Shown here one piece after another: positions 1 through 10,004 of a DNA stretch of 34,012 nucleotides. Each line of letters starts with the position of its first letter. Position 1 is the first letter of the stretch. Position numbers and translations under genes: made by a program. The DNA is taken from contig JABAAY010000005.1 of assembly GCA_014238525.1 (NCBI GenBank), forward strand, positions 1 through 34,012. The letters run 5' to 3'. Below the pieces are notes generated by a model. That model was not told the origin of the DNA and did not search any database. It saw only the letters and a list, made by a program, of their open reading frames with translations. The stretch is from Mycoplasmatales bacterium (GTDB taxonomy: Bacteria; Bacillota_I; Bacilli_A; Mycoplasmatales; JABAAY01).

Positions 1-595
1 CAGTGACTAATGTTGGAAAAACAAAGTCGTATTCTTTTCCGTTTGCATCAATTCCTGTTATAACAATGTTTTCAATGTCGTTAGGTGCCAACGCTTCATC
101 AATTGTTTTGTTTGCGATTTCTACAGTAAAAGTTTGGTATTTTGCCCGTGCGTCTCCAAAGTTGTGATCGGAATAAACTGGCCTAATTCTTAGCGGTTCA
201 TCATCAAGACTTTTAAAACCATAAAAATCAACAATGTTTAGGTTGTTGGGCTCAAGGGTAGGGGGGTTAACTATTAGATTTGCATTGCGTTTGTAGTAAT
301 CACGCTCCTCTTTAGTTACAAAATTTTGAAAAAAATCAAGAAGAGCGGTTTTGGTCTTTTCTTCAATTGTGCCTTTTTCTCATTTTTGTGTGCGAGAGTC
401 ACTAAGTAAAACGTTTTTAACTCTGTTTGTTAATTGGAGAGTTTCTTCGTATGTTGGCATATGTGAACCTATGTCTTCACTCTGAACTGCTTCAATAACT
501 CCGATTGAAACGCCAGAAACAGCACTAGTACCAACTGCAACACCTGAAAGAGATAAAGCAACTTTCTTTTTAGTTCATTTCCTTTTTTGTTTCAC
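1..595 (-). CDS. Exported or membrane-anchored protein of unknown function (5' part; runs off left edge)
   Basis: I do not recognise this protein. The frame is open for about 198 codons on the minus strand to the window edge when UGA is read as Trp (near residues 7 and 57). From a GTG at 595-593 the N-terminus is very basic (VKQKRKWTKKK) and is followed by a small-residue hydrophobic stretch (about residues 12-33, VALSLSGVAVGTSAVSG). That looks like a signal or anchor segment. No lipobox Cys is seen. The visible exported part is hydrophilic and contains no motif I know. An in-frame GTG at 604-602 is an equally possible start. An ATG at 757 also lies in frame, but it would put a -10-like TATAAT inside the gene and add residues of odd composition, so I reject it. 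The gene is divergent from mod. Surface-protein status is inference. Confidence 0.6.
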
Positions 596-614
596 AGTAC
601 CCACTTGTTTTATT

Positions 615-620
615 ATTATA
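615..620 (-). promoter_or_regulatory. Candidate -10 box for the left divergent gene
   Basis: TATAAT on the minus strand ends 10 nt before the GTG at 604 and 19 nt before the GTG at 595. No convincing -35 or Shine-Dalgarno is visible, so the transcript would be leaderless or nearly so. The rest of the 596-817 divergent spacer is AT-rich. It holds another -10-like TATAAA at 789-794 on the plus strand, 23 nt before mod. I see nothing else in it. Confidence 0.33.
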
Positions 621-817
621 CCCTTTAAGAAAAAAAATAATATCCCAAAATGAGTTTTTTTATTTCTGTAAAAATGGTCAATTTTATCAACCAGATGTGT
701 ACATTTATCTGGGATAGTATACTGCTCATTTTGAACATGATGAACAAAGAGATTCATTATCTAAAAATAAATGCTTTCAAAAGAATAATATAAAATAAAC
801 ATAATTGATAAAACATT

Positions 818-2437
818 ATGAAAAAACAAACGGCAATAACAAAAATTCGTGAACTATCTCAAAATACTTTTAATAATGACCAAAAACAAATTGCTATAAA
901 CATAGTAGAATCTGCCAAAAATGAAAATCAAGTTGCTGAATTTTACAGTTTAGTTGTTCAAAAAGTAAAAGTTGGACTAACATTTGATGAATCTGTAAAC
1001 ATTCCAACCGGAGAAATTGCAGTTGTAAGTTTTTCGCCTAAGCAAAGTTTGATTACAGAAAATGGTGTTGATAATTCTTTCATAATTGGAGAAAACTTAG
1101 ATGCTTTAAAAAATTTACGTGTTTTGTATAAAGAAAAAATTGACATTATTTACATTGATCCCCCTTACAATACTGAATCTGCTGAAAATGGCGGTAACCA
1201 ACTTTCAGATTCCGAACAAGAAAAGATACAGAAAAAGCAAAACGAGGGAAAGGGGACGTTTAAATATACTGATAAATTTTCGAGAACTGGATGATTGAAT
1301 ATGATTAAAGCTAGATTGTTAATTGCCAAAGAATTATTAAAAGAAAACGGCATTATATTTGTTTCTATCGATGATAATGAACAAGCATATTTAAAAGTAA
1401 TTATGGATGAAATTTTTGGAGAAGATAAGTTTTTAGGCATGATTACAAGAAAAACTAGTGCAGGTGCCAAAAACAAGGCCGGGGAACTTGCGAAAAATGC
1501 TGATTATATATTGGTGTACAAAAGACAAGACAAGATCTCATTAACAAAAAAAGAAAAAGATGCAGAGGCAAAGAAGTATTCACATTATGATTCTTCTTCT
1601 AAAAGATATTTCAGGAAAAGAACCCTTCAAATGCAGGGAGCGGGACAAGATTTACTAAAATATAGAAAAGATATGGGGTATAGCATTTATTTTAATTCTG
1701 ACAACAACAAAATTAAAATTTTGTATGATTATTCTAAGGAGACACTTATTTACGAAAAACCAAATGAAAAACTCCTTAAAGAAAATTATAAGTGCTATAG
1801 ACCATCTACAGTAGGAAAAGAACCCGGAAGATGAAGATGGTCAAATTTTGAGAAAAATTTTGATAACAATCTTCTTTTTGAAATTGGAAAAGTTTATCAA
1901 AAGGAATGAAAGAAAGCAAAAATTATCAAACCTTTCGATACATTTTGAGCAGGTTTTTTAAATTCTCAAGGTACGAAAGATTTAAAAGCAATTTTAGGGT
2001 ATAAAGCCTTTGATTTTCCTAAACCGGTAAGTTTAATTAAAGAACTTATTTCTATATATGACAACAAAAACGCCATTATTTTAGATTTTTACGCTGGTTC
2101 AGGAACAACAGGGGAGGCAGTTATGGCCCTTAACAAGGACGATAAGGGAACCAGACGTTATATCCTTGCTTCCAACGATGAAAACAAAATAGCTACTGAG
2201 GTAGCTATTCCTCGCTTAAAAAAGATTATTAAAGAAGTTGTTGGATGCAGCAATAATTCCTTGAAGGTGTTTAATTTAGAAAATCATTCAGTGGAATTAA
2301 CAAGCACTATAGACAACCTTGCAGATGACACCAGGGAGAATTTTAAACTGTTGAACAATCAATTTGTACCTACTAGTGAAAAAATTTATTATTCTCTTGC
2401 TTCTTTAAGAAAAGAAAAACATAATGAACACAACTAA
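818..2437 (+). CDS. mod: Type III restriction-modification system, DNA methyltransferase subunit (Mod)
   Basis: N6-adenine DNA methyltransferase that both modifies DNA and supplies target recognition for a type III R-M complex. The protein is 539 aa with UGA read as Trp (1292-1294, 1832-1834 and others). The catalytic DPPY motif is at residues 114-117 (IDPPYNT). The AdoMet-binding motif FYAGSGTTG is at about 424-432, preceded by FDFPKP. Motif IV therefore comes before motif I, the beta-class order typical of type III Mod. The segment between them (about 150-400) should carry the target-recognition domain. The ATG at 818 has no Shine-Dalgarno; an AT-rich -10-like sequence lies upstream. The 3' end overlaps res by 14 nt, as expected for a coupled pair. 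I see no simple repeat tract of the kind that makes some mod genes phase-variable. All key motifs are intact, so it is probably active. The recognition sequence cannot be read from the gene. Confidence 0.93.
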
Positions 2438-4622
2438 CGTTCAAAATAGAGCTATTGACGAACTATTAAGCGCTTATTCTAATAATTATTCGAGTGTTCT
2501 ACTTAATGCGCCTACAGGCTCTGGGAAAACATTTATGCTTTCATCGTTTATTTCACGGCTTATAGAATCCAATTCTAATGAAAAATTAATTTTTGTTATT
2601 GTTACTTTATCATCATCAGAACTTCCAAAACAATTGACAAAAAAATTTCGCGAGTATAATGATTTTTTGAATACACCACTAAACATTGAACATAAAGAAC
2701 CGCCTTCAAAAATGGTTTCGTATGTAAAGGATTATGAATCTGTAATTTTAGCAGAGAAAAACAAAGTTTTTATTTTGGGAAAATCTTCTTTTACTAAAAA
2801 GACAATCTTTTATGAAAGGGGAGTAATAAAAGGTTTTTTAGAACAAATACGTAATGAGAACTACAAATTAATTTATATTAGGGACGAGGCTCATTATGGA
2901 AACACAAGAGAATCTTGAGACTCCGAAGACAAAAAAGCGGAAACTCAAATGCAAGATTCTGCGTCTTTTATATTGGAAATGACTGCCACTCCCAAGTACA
3001 CTCCCGGACGTCAAGTTATTATCAGAAACAGCGAACTTATCGATAACGGGGAAAGATTGATCAAACAAACCGAATTAAAAAACACAGGAATAAAAGAATT
3101 GCAATTGGAAAATATTTCTGATCTTGATTTGCTCCAATCTGCTATAAATCAATTTAAGATTCTGAAAGAGGAGTATATTGATTATTCTATTCAAAATGAA
3201 CAAGAAATAAATCCTGCCATGTTAATACAAGTTGATTCAAAAACTCAAAAAACATCAAAGCAATTTATAGAAACTTTGGCATCAATAAAAAAGAAGTTAA
3301 ACAAAAATAATTTATCCTGATTGCAATATTTTGGTGATGAGAAAATTTCTAGTACCAAAGAAACATATTCACTTCAAGACATTTCTTTGGGCAACAGTTC
3401 TGTAGACGTTATTATTTTTAAAATAGGCCCTGCAATAGGATGAGACATACCAAGAGCAGCAATGTTGGTACAAATGAGAAAAGTGAATTCTTTAGCATTA
3501 AATATACAAACCTTAGGAAGAATTAGACGAAACCCTTCCAAACGTCTTGAGTATAATTCGATTATTGACAAATATTATCTGTATTCCAATTATCAAAAAC
3601 CTACTAGAAATCAAGAAACTTATCTTCTTAAATCTGTATATGAAAAATTAAATTTTAAATGTGGAAAAATAGATAGGAAAAAAATTACAAAAAATAACTT
3701 TGATTATGACTCTTTTGGAGAATGATTTAGTGAAAATTTCGAAAGCGAGGAGAAACTGAATTGATTTAAAAAGTCATATGAAAACGATTTTAAAAACAAT
3801 GAGCCAGTTTTATTAATATTGAATGATGTTGTTGAGGACAGATTTAGTTTCGGTTATTATAAAGAAAAAATCATTGACTTAATAGATCTTAAGTTATATA
3901 ATTTGAATTTTGAAAAAAAACATAAAGACTACTTTATTATTGTAAAACCAATTTTACTTCAATTTATAGAAAAACAAGGATATGAAAACGATAAAGGTTT
4001 ATACATTTTTAATAGATATTTTTTTCAGGAATTATTTGGAAAATATAGAAATGTTAAAGAAAAAATGGAATTTTCTAATTATCATAGTATTGTTTCGAAA
4101 ATGCCAGAATACTATATTATTTGAGATGATCAAAAAAAAGAAAAAGTTAATTTCCACTCTATTAACGAAATATATGGGTTTAATAATGCAAACAATGATG
4201 ACAAATATGTTCAAACAATGGATTCGATTCCAGAAATCATTGTTATGAAAGATATAATAAAATCTGTAAAAAAATATTCGGAAGTTACTTTTTTTGCCAA
4301 AAATCCTGTTTTTTTTGGAGTATATTTTGAATATATTAATGATAACGACTTAATTTCTAAATCTTTTTTGGATTTTGTTGTTAAATTCAGAAACGTGGAT
4401 ATTATAATTGAGGTCAAGGGCTACGGGCAAAGAGACATTGATCTTGAAAAAACCGCATTGCTTGAAAAAGCCTATAGAAAATACTCCAAAACAGAAAAAA
4501 ACTTAATTCTTTGCATAGCTAAAGTAAATGATTCTAATTTTATAGATTATAATTTTCTTTCGAACGAAACATCTGTGAATGATCTTAAAACTGTAGATGC
4601 TTTGTTTAATGTTTTGCTGTAA
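2424..4622 (+). CDS. res: Type III restriction-modification system, restriction/helicase subunit (Res)
   Basis: ATP-dependent SF2 translocase-endonuclease partner of Mod. It is 732 aa with several UGA Trp codons and no frameshift. Helicase motifs run in order: Walker A APTGSGKT (K35), DEAH box at 154-157, motif III MTATP near 190, a GWD motif near 340 and motif VI QTLGRIRRNP near 360. The C-terminal PD-(D/E)XK nuclease motif is present: FLDFVV with D650, then IIEVKG with E663 and K665. The protein is shorter than classical Res proteins such as EcoP1I (about 970 aa), but no catalytic motif is missing. The ATG lies inside the end of mod (14 nt overlap), implying translational coupling. Downstream it meets the IS transposase tail to tail, only 38 nt away. 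Confidence 0.92.
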
Positions 4623-4642
4623 TAATTTTCTGGAAAAATATT

Positions 4643-4665
4643 TTTAAAAAGACTTGTTTTTTAAA
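4643..4665. terminator. AT-only hairpin between convergent res and transposase ends
   Basis: TTTAAAAA and TTTTTAAA form an 8-bp inverted repeat around a 7-nt loop. It lies just after the res stop and over the transposase stop. It might act as a weak bidirectional terminator, but the stem has no G-C pairs, so this is tentative. It also overlaps the likely left end of the IS. Confidence 0.2.
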
Positions 4666-6073
4666 TTTCTATCGGAATTATTTTTCGTCCACTGAATTTT
4701 TGTGGAGATGTTGACAAGGAACTGTGATATCTTTGATTATTGTATATATCTATTCAGTTTCTGGCATTGCGTTTAATTTCTCAATTTTCCATTTTTTCAA
4801 AATATCTATTTTCTACTTTCATAGTTCTGTAAAATCTTTCCATAAAAGCATTATCCGTGGGAGTATAAGGCCTGCTAAGACTCTGGCGTACATTGTTTTT
4901 TAGAAATAATTCTTTCATGTAAGTGTTATAAAATTCTGGCCCTCTATCAGAATGAAAAATTTTTGGAATCGTTATTGTAGTAAAAATTTTTTTTAGCAGT
5001 TCTATCATTTTTTCTCCTCCAAGATTTTTTTCTCAAAAGAAATAACCAACAATGTATCTATCGTAAACATCCATTATGGTAAATATTTTTAATTTTTTGG
5101 TTTTTTGAAAACCGGGTTTTCTTAAAAAAGATGCATCGCTTACCCATAGTTCATTAATTTTTTTAGGATAAAATCTTTCCTTTGTTTCAACATTTAAAAG
5201 AAGATTCTCACATTTGTACGTCGCATTTTTCATTCCCCGATAAACCGCAGGCCTATAATAAGTTTCTGTTTCTAAATTCAATGCTTTTAAATGCCTATTA
5301 ATTTTTTTAATGCCATATACAATTTGATGATTGTTTTGAATTTCTATTTTTAATCTACGTATTCCAAGATAATTTTTGCCTTGGCTCCGTATTTCTCTGA
5401 TAAAACCTGATAATTGTTCATCCAATTTTGGGCCTGAAGGCATTTTGTTTTGTACCCATCGATAATATCCGGATTCTGATACTAAATAATTTTTACAAAG
5501 AGTGGAAACAGAAAAAACGGAATTTCTTGTGCTATGAATGATTCTATATCTCGATATTGTGGTTAGTTTTTTTATTTGATTGAACACATAATCTATTTCT
5601 ATTTTATTGAGTTCGGAAATAATTCCTTTTCGATTTAATCTCAATATAGAATTATATCCTGGCGCTTGCAAAATGCTTTCAATTGGGCCATGAGTTTTCT
5701 TTGATAATTTTCCTTCTCTTTCAAGACCTACTCATCTTCTTAAAGTTGTTTCCGGGAGATTATATTTTTTTAGCGTTGCATTAATTCCTTGTTGTCAATA
5801 ATAATTTACGGCATTTCTTTTCAATCCATAACTATATTTAGTATTGTTTTTCTTGATGCAACGGGTATTTAAATGAGATTTTTTATATTTTTGGTTTTTA
5901 GGAAATAATATACCCAATTTATCTCTTGTTATTCAAGTTCGCAATGTTGTTGATGCAATGTTGTGTTTTCTACAAACAGCCGATATACTATCATTTTCAT
6001 TTATTGTTTTTAAAATTTTTTTAATATAATCTTTTGAATAAGGTTTGGCATTACGTTTTATGTTTTCCACCAT
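4661..6073 (-). CDS. IS3-family transposase with N-terminal HTH modules and DDE integrase core
   Basis: Catalyses cut-and-join transposition of the surrounding element. From the ATG at 6073 the frame encodes 470 aa, with UGA for Trp at conserved places such as LRRW. Two helix-turn-helix-like modules come first: NDSISAVCRKHNIASTTLRTW (about 20-40) and NATLKKYNLPETTLRRW followed by SKKTHGP. Both are orfA-type modules here fused to the catalytic part. The rve core follows: first Asp in WVSDASF, second Asp in FHSDRGPEF, and Glu in DNAFMERFYRTMK. Exactly 35 residues separate the second Asp from the Glu, the DD(35)E hallmark of IS3. The C-terminus (NNQRYHSSL then P) also fits the family. All catalytic residues are present and the frame is intact, so the element may still be mobile. 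Confidence 0.9.
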
Positions 6074-6338
6074 TTAGTTCTTTCAGAATTTGTCTTTTAT
6101 TTATATGAAAATCATGTAGTATTTTTCCAAGCTCAAAATCAGAAAACTCATCTCACTGTTTGTTTAAAATGAATTCTTGATTAATTCTTCCTAATTTAAT
6201 TTTCGAATATTTTAATTCTTTTCTTCATCGAAAAATGGAAACCGACCCAATCTTAAATTTTTTTTGAGTTTCTTTTGTTGTGTGATTTTCGAAATATTCT
6301 AAAACAGCAGTCTTCTTTTTAAGGGATGGCATATCCAT
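6051..6338 (-). CDS. IS3-type OrfA-like small HTH protein
   Basis: A 95-aa frame upstream of the transposase, starting MDMPSLKKK. It has a helix-turn-helix-like stretch (TTKETQKKFKIGSVSIFRWRK) with UGA-coded Trp. In IS3 elements OrfA binds the terminal repeats and is often joined to OrfB by a -1 frameshift. Here it overlaps the transposase frame by 23 nt, but the downstream frame is offset +1 rather than -1, and the transposase has its own ATG. Coupled re-initiation therefore seems more likely than the classical frameshift. The alternative is that this is a broken first module of a once longer protein. The ATG at 6332 is also possible. Confidence 0.6.
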
Positions 6339-6372
6339 ATACTATCATCTTTTATCTATTATATGGCGACAC

Positions 6373-6954
6373 AATAAAAAACCACCCTTCGTAATTTTTT
6401 ACCATGGGGATATATCTTTACTCAATAATAATAATCTTGTTTCTGCAATTGGAACAAGGAACAATACCAAATATGGAGAGATATGTTCTTATAAACTTAT
6501 AACCGAGTTGGCAAAAAATTATGTAACTGTTAGTGGAATGGCAAAAGGGATAGACACACTTGTACACAAATATACTATAAATAATGGAGGCAAGACAATT
6601 GCAGTTTTGGGATCAGGAATTAACTACATCTATCCGATAAATAACACTGTTATTTATAAAGAAATCAAGGAAAAAGGATTAATAATAAGTGAATATCCGA
6701 ACGTTACTGTGCCAGAACAAAAAAACTTCAAAGAAAGAAATAGACTGATTGCATCTCTTGGGAAAGGACTTTTGGTTGTTGAAGCGGCTTTGAAGTCAGG
6801 TACAATGAATACAGTCTCACATGCCTTAAATTACGGTAAAGATATTTGATGTGTTCCCCACACAATGGATAAAAAAAGCGGCTGTAATTTTTTAATAAAA
6901 CAAGGGGCAAAACTAGTTGATAGCGTTTCCGACATAATTGAAGATTTAAATTAA
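6373..6954 (+). CDS. dprA: DNA-processing protein DprA/Smf, 5' end lost at the IS (possible pseudogene)
   Basis: DprA loads RecA onto single-stranded DNA during transformation. The visible frame begins with the family's PPFVIFYHGD entry to the Rossmann fold. It continues with AIGTRNNTKYG, VSGMAKGIDTLVH, GSGINYIYP, SEYP, KERNRLIASLG and SGTMNT and ends at 6954, so the core domain is complete. What is missing is a normal N-terminus: DprA-like sequence starts only 35-45 nt from the IS orfA start, with no ATG, GTG or RBS there. In-frame starts are an ATG at 6235 inside the IS (antisense to orfA), which would give a hybrid of about 239 aa, or a TTG at 6508 that drops the GTR motif. It sits directly upstream of topA, as smf does in Bacillus. 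Identification is firm. Whether a working protein is made is doubtful. Confidence 0.8.
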
Positions 6955-6970
6955 ATATAAAACATAATAA

Positions 6971-6986
6971 AATAATATATATTATT
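6971..6986 (+). promoter_or_regulatory. Perfect AT palindrome containing a -10-like box before topA
   Basis: AATAATATATATTATT is a perfect 16-nt palindrome ending 3 nt before the topA ATG. It includes TATATT at 6978-6983, exactly 6 nt before the start codon. No Shine-Dalgarno is visible. This would fit a leaderless topA transcript, but AT-rich palindromes arise easily here and no -35 is clear. Confidence 0.28.
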
Positions 6987-6989
6987 CTT

Positions 6990-9011
6990 ATGAAATTAGT
7001 TATAGTTGAATCGCCAGCAAAAGCCAAAACAATTGAGGGTTATCTTGGTGAAAACTATAAAGTTAAAAGCAGTATTGGGCACATTATGCATCTTTCAAAA
7101 TCAGGTACTTTTCATTTAGGCATTGATTTAGATACTTTTGAACCCAAGTATTCAGTTAAAAAAGACCACCTAAAACTAGTAAATGAATTAAAAAAAGATG
7201 CGGACAAAAGCGAACATGTTTTTCTTGCTACCGATAAAGATAGAGAAGGAGAAACGATAAGTTATCATTTAATGAATAAGTTAGACATTAAAGACAAATG
7301 TTCTCGAATTACATTTAATGAAATTACAAAAGATGCCATTTTAAATTCAATTCAAAGTCCACAAACAATAAACATGGACATGGTGCACTCACAGCAGGCA
7401 AGAAGAATGTTGGACAGAATTGTTGGTTTCAGATTAAGCAACTTGTTGAGAAAAAAAATATTTGCACCTAGCGCAGGAAGAGTTCAATCGGTTGTTCTTA
7501 AGCTAATTGTTGAAAAGGAAAAAGAGATTGAAAAGTTTGTCCCAAAAGAATTTTGAAAAATAAATGTTGAATTTAAAGATAAAATTATTGCTGAATTACA
7601 TAAACACAACGATAAAAGCATAGAAATTAAGAATGAAAAAGAAGCAACTTCTATTGTTAATGATTTTAAAAATGATTACAAAATAGATAAAGTAAATGAG
7701 AAAATTATTCATCGTAGTCCACCCAAACCCTTTATAACATCCACGCTTCAACAAACTGCTCACAATCGATTAGGTTTTACATCAAGAAAAACAATGGGAA
7801 TAGCTCAAAAATTATATGAAGGAATTACAATCAATAAATCTCATAACGGTCTAATTACGTATATGAGAACCGATTCAATAAGAATATCCGAGACATTTTC
7901 AACGAAAGCAAAAAAATATATTGTAGACAAATATGGAAAAGAATATCTTGGTGAAGATATTCGTCCACAAAAAAAGAAAGCAAATGTTCAAGATGCACAC
8001 GAAGCAGTTAGACCCACGAATATAAAAAATGATCCTGAAAAACTTAAACAATACCTTTCTGTTCCTGAATACAAGCTGTATAAACTTATTTTTGAAAGAA
8101 CGATTGCATCCTTTATGAGTAAAAACGAAATAACGACAAAAAGATACGAGATTATGAATAATAATTACCTTTTTAGTTGTCACAGTTCCAAATTAAAATT
8201 CAAGGGTTTCAGTGTTGTGTATCATTTTGAAGAAAAAGAACACAATGTTTTTAATTCAAAAATTGAAGATTTAACAGAAGGACAAATTCTAAAAGAGAAA
8301 AAAGTCAATAAAGTTCAGTTATTTAGCAATCCACCATCTAGATATACAGAGGCGGGATTAATTAAAATTCTTGAATCAGAAGGCATAGGAAGACCCTCAA
8401 CATATTCACTAATCATAAACACGCTTATTGGGAGAAATTATGTGAAAGTGGTTAGTAAAAGTTTTCACGCAATTAGATTGGGGAAATTAGTTATTGAAGT
8501 ACTTGAAAAGTACTTTTCCGACTTAATTAATACAGGTTTTACAAAAGACATGGAAAATACTTTGGATGAAATTTCTCATGGAGCAGTGGATTATAAATCT
8601 TACATAAAAAATTTCTACAATTTTTTTGAACCAGTTATCGAAAATTTACTGGAAATAATTCCAGTCACTAAAATAAAAATAGAGCCTAAATGCCCTCAAT
8701 GTTCCGGTGATCTTATTTTTATGTATGGAAGATTTGGTGAGTTCATCGGTTGTGATAGATACCCAGACTGTGACTACAGTCGTAAATTTTATCCTTACGG
8801 CTTTATTCCTGAAATAATTGAGAACAGTATTTGTCCTAAATGTGGACAAAACTTAATTACTCGTTTCAATTCAAGACGCGAGGAAGTTTTTATTGGTTGC
8901 ACTATGTTTTTTAGATGCAATTTTGTTGAATCATTAGATGAGCAACCCGATTTTATAAAAAAAATAAAAAACAAGAAAAAAAACGAAAACAAGCCTGAAA
9001 CTCAAAATTAA
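6990..9011 (+). CDS. topA: DNA topoisomerase I (type IA)
   Basis: Relaxes negatively supercoiled DNA by single-strand passage. It is 673 aa with UGA Trp at residue 189. The TOPRIM domain is at the N-terminus (MKLVIVESPAKAKTIEGYLG, then LATDKDREGE with acidic metal ligands). Next are HSQQARRMLDRIVGF and SAGRVQSV. The catalytic tyrosine is Y291 in LITYMRTDS, and EGIGRPSTY lies near residue 465. The C-terminus has two four-Cys zinc-finger modules, the first starting at C568 (CPQC ... GCDRYPDC) and the second at C615 (CPKC ... GC ... C), then a Lys-rich tail. That is fewer zinc modules than many larger TopA proteins have. It follows dprA, as in Firmicutes. The ATG at 6990 starts exactly at the conserved N-terminus. 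Confidence 0.97.
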
Positions 9012-9012
9012 T

Positions 9013-9098
9013 TGTAATATATAAAGTAGAAAAACAAAATAGTGAATTGATGCTGTGTCCGGAAGGTTGCGTTTTGGAAGCTATTTGAGGAGAAACAC
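9013..9098 (+). promoter_or_regulatory. rpsB leader: candidate promoter, structured RNA and Shine-Dalgarno
   Basis: The 87-nt spacer between topA and rpsB has an AT-rich front (-10-like TATATA around 9018-9025). A clearly more GC-rich stretch follows (9049-9081), framed by AAATAG (9037-9042) and CTATTT (9081-9086), which can pair as a 6-bp stem. A GATGC/GCGTT helix (with G-U pairs) could form inside. A strong GAGGAG (9087-9092) lies 6 nt before the ATG, just 3' of the putative stem. S2 often represses its own operon, so this may be an autoregulatory leader. The fold is hand-drawn and unverified. Confidence 0.33.
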
Positions 9099-9995
9099 AT
9101 GATAGATATAGATATACAAAAATTAGTAGAGGCAGGGTTACATTTCGGTCACAATACCGATAGATGAAACCCAAAAATGGCCAAGTACATATATACAAAG
9201 AAATTTATTCCAAGCAGTAGGTCATCCATTCACATAATTAATTTACAGAAAACAAAAATAATGCTTGAAGAAGCATACAAGTTTTTATACGACATGACTT
9301 TGGAGGGCGGAGACATTCTTTTTTTAGGAACTAAAAAACAATCCAAAGACTCTATAAAACACTATGCTGATTTATCCGGCTCCTATTATATAAACGAAAG
9401 ATGAATGGGCGGCACCTTTACTAATTTTCAAACTATAAGAAAACTTATAAGGTCATTGAAACAGTACGAAAGACAAGACCGCGAAGGTTATTTAAAACAA
9501 CTTCCCAATAAAGAAGTAATTAAAATTAAAAAACTAAGATATAAATTTAATCATTTTTACTATGGAATTAAGGACATGTTTCAAATACCTAAAGCAATTT
9601 TTGTAACAAGTGTTATTGATGGAGAAATTGCAATTAGGGAAGCTAAAAGAATGGGCGTTAAAGTGATTGCCCTTTGTGATAGTAATGCTAATCCAGATTT
9701 AATAGATTACATCATTCCAGGCAATGATGATGCATACTTAGCAATTGCTATCGTTTTGAAATATTTAAGCGACGCTATTATTCAAGCAAAAATAGAAAAA
9801 GGCGATATGGAAAAAAGCACCACCGAGGACACTTATTATCAAAACTTAATTGCCTTAAAAGAAGCAGGCATGGCTGATGGTAAAAGAAAGAGTCAACAAA
9901 TTCAAAACGAAATAACCATAACCAACCCAGAAAAAACAAAAAGCTCAATTGATTCCAACGAAACTGCAGAGCCAAAAAAAGAAATTATTGAATAG
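9099..9995 (+). CDS. rpsB: 30S ribosomal protein S2
   Basis: Small-subunit protein needed for the S1/initiation region of the 30S particle. It is 298 aa with UGA Trp in the signature LVEAGLHFGHNTDRWNPKM near the N-terminus and again in RWMGGTFTNFQTI. The conserved FLGTKKQ motif and a NPDLIDYIIPGNDDA segment confirm the family. The C-terminus extends about 50 residues beyond the usual end as a charged, low-complexity tail (KSQQIQNE ... AEPKKEIIE), common in mollicute S2. The start is fixed by a strong GAGGAG 6 nt upstream. It is the first gene of the rpsB-tsf pair, and tsf follows after 9 nt. Confidence 0.97.
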
Positions 9996-10004
9996 AGGAT
10001 ATTG

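Larger units (their letters stand above)
4655..6382 (-). mobile_element. IS3-family insertion sequence (ends approximate)
   Basis: The element is a minus-strand orfA (6051-6338) and a DD35E transposase (4661-6073) between res and dprA. The ends are not certain. The best terminal match I can see is a G-TTTTTTA core starting near 4656 on the left and, inverted, near 6380 on the right, with poor similarity beyond it. I found no clear target-site duplication. The outer limits are set by the res stop at 4622 and by recognisable DprA coding sequence from about 6373-6382. The layout resembles mycoplasma IS3 relatives such as IS1138 and IS1221, which is a family-level comparison only. Confidence 0.65.

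Noticed and set aside
596-757. ATG at 757 as the start of the left gene
   Set aside because: It would include a -10 consensus within the coding region and precede the obvious basic-hydrophobic signal segment by about 55 unusual residues.
818-2437. Phase-variable type III mod
   Set aside because: I looked for long mono-, di- or tetranucleotide tracts in and before mod. Only short A runs and a C5 are present, too short to call a switch.
818-4622. Apparent breaks in mod and res (and in topA, polC, infB, pnp and others)
   Set aside because: Each break is an in-frame UGA, with conserved protein sequence continuing in the same frame. This is the code-4 use of UGA for Trp, not frameshift or decay.
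6235-6372. ATG at 6235 as the genuine dprA start
   Set aside because: It lies inside the IS, antisense to orfA, and the encoded residues do not resemble a DprA N-terminus. Kept only as a possible fortuitous hybrid.
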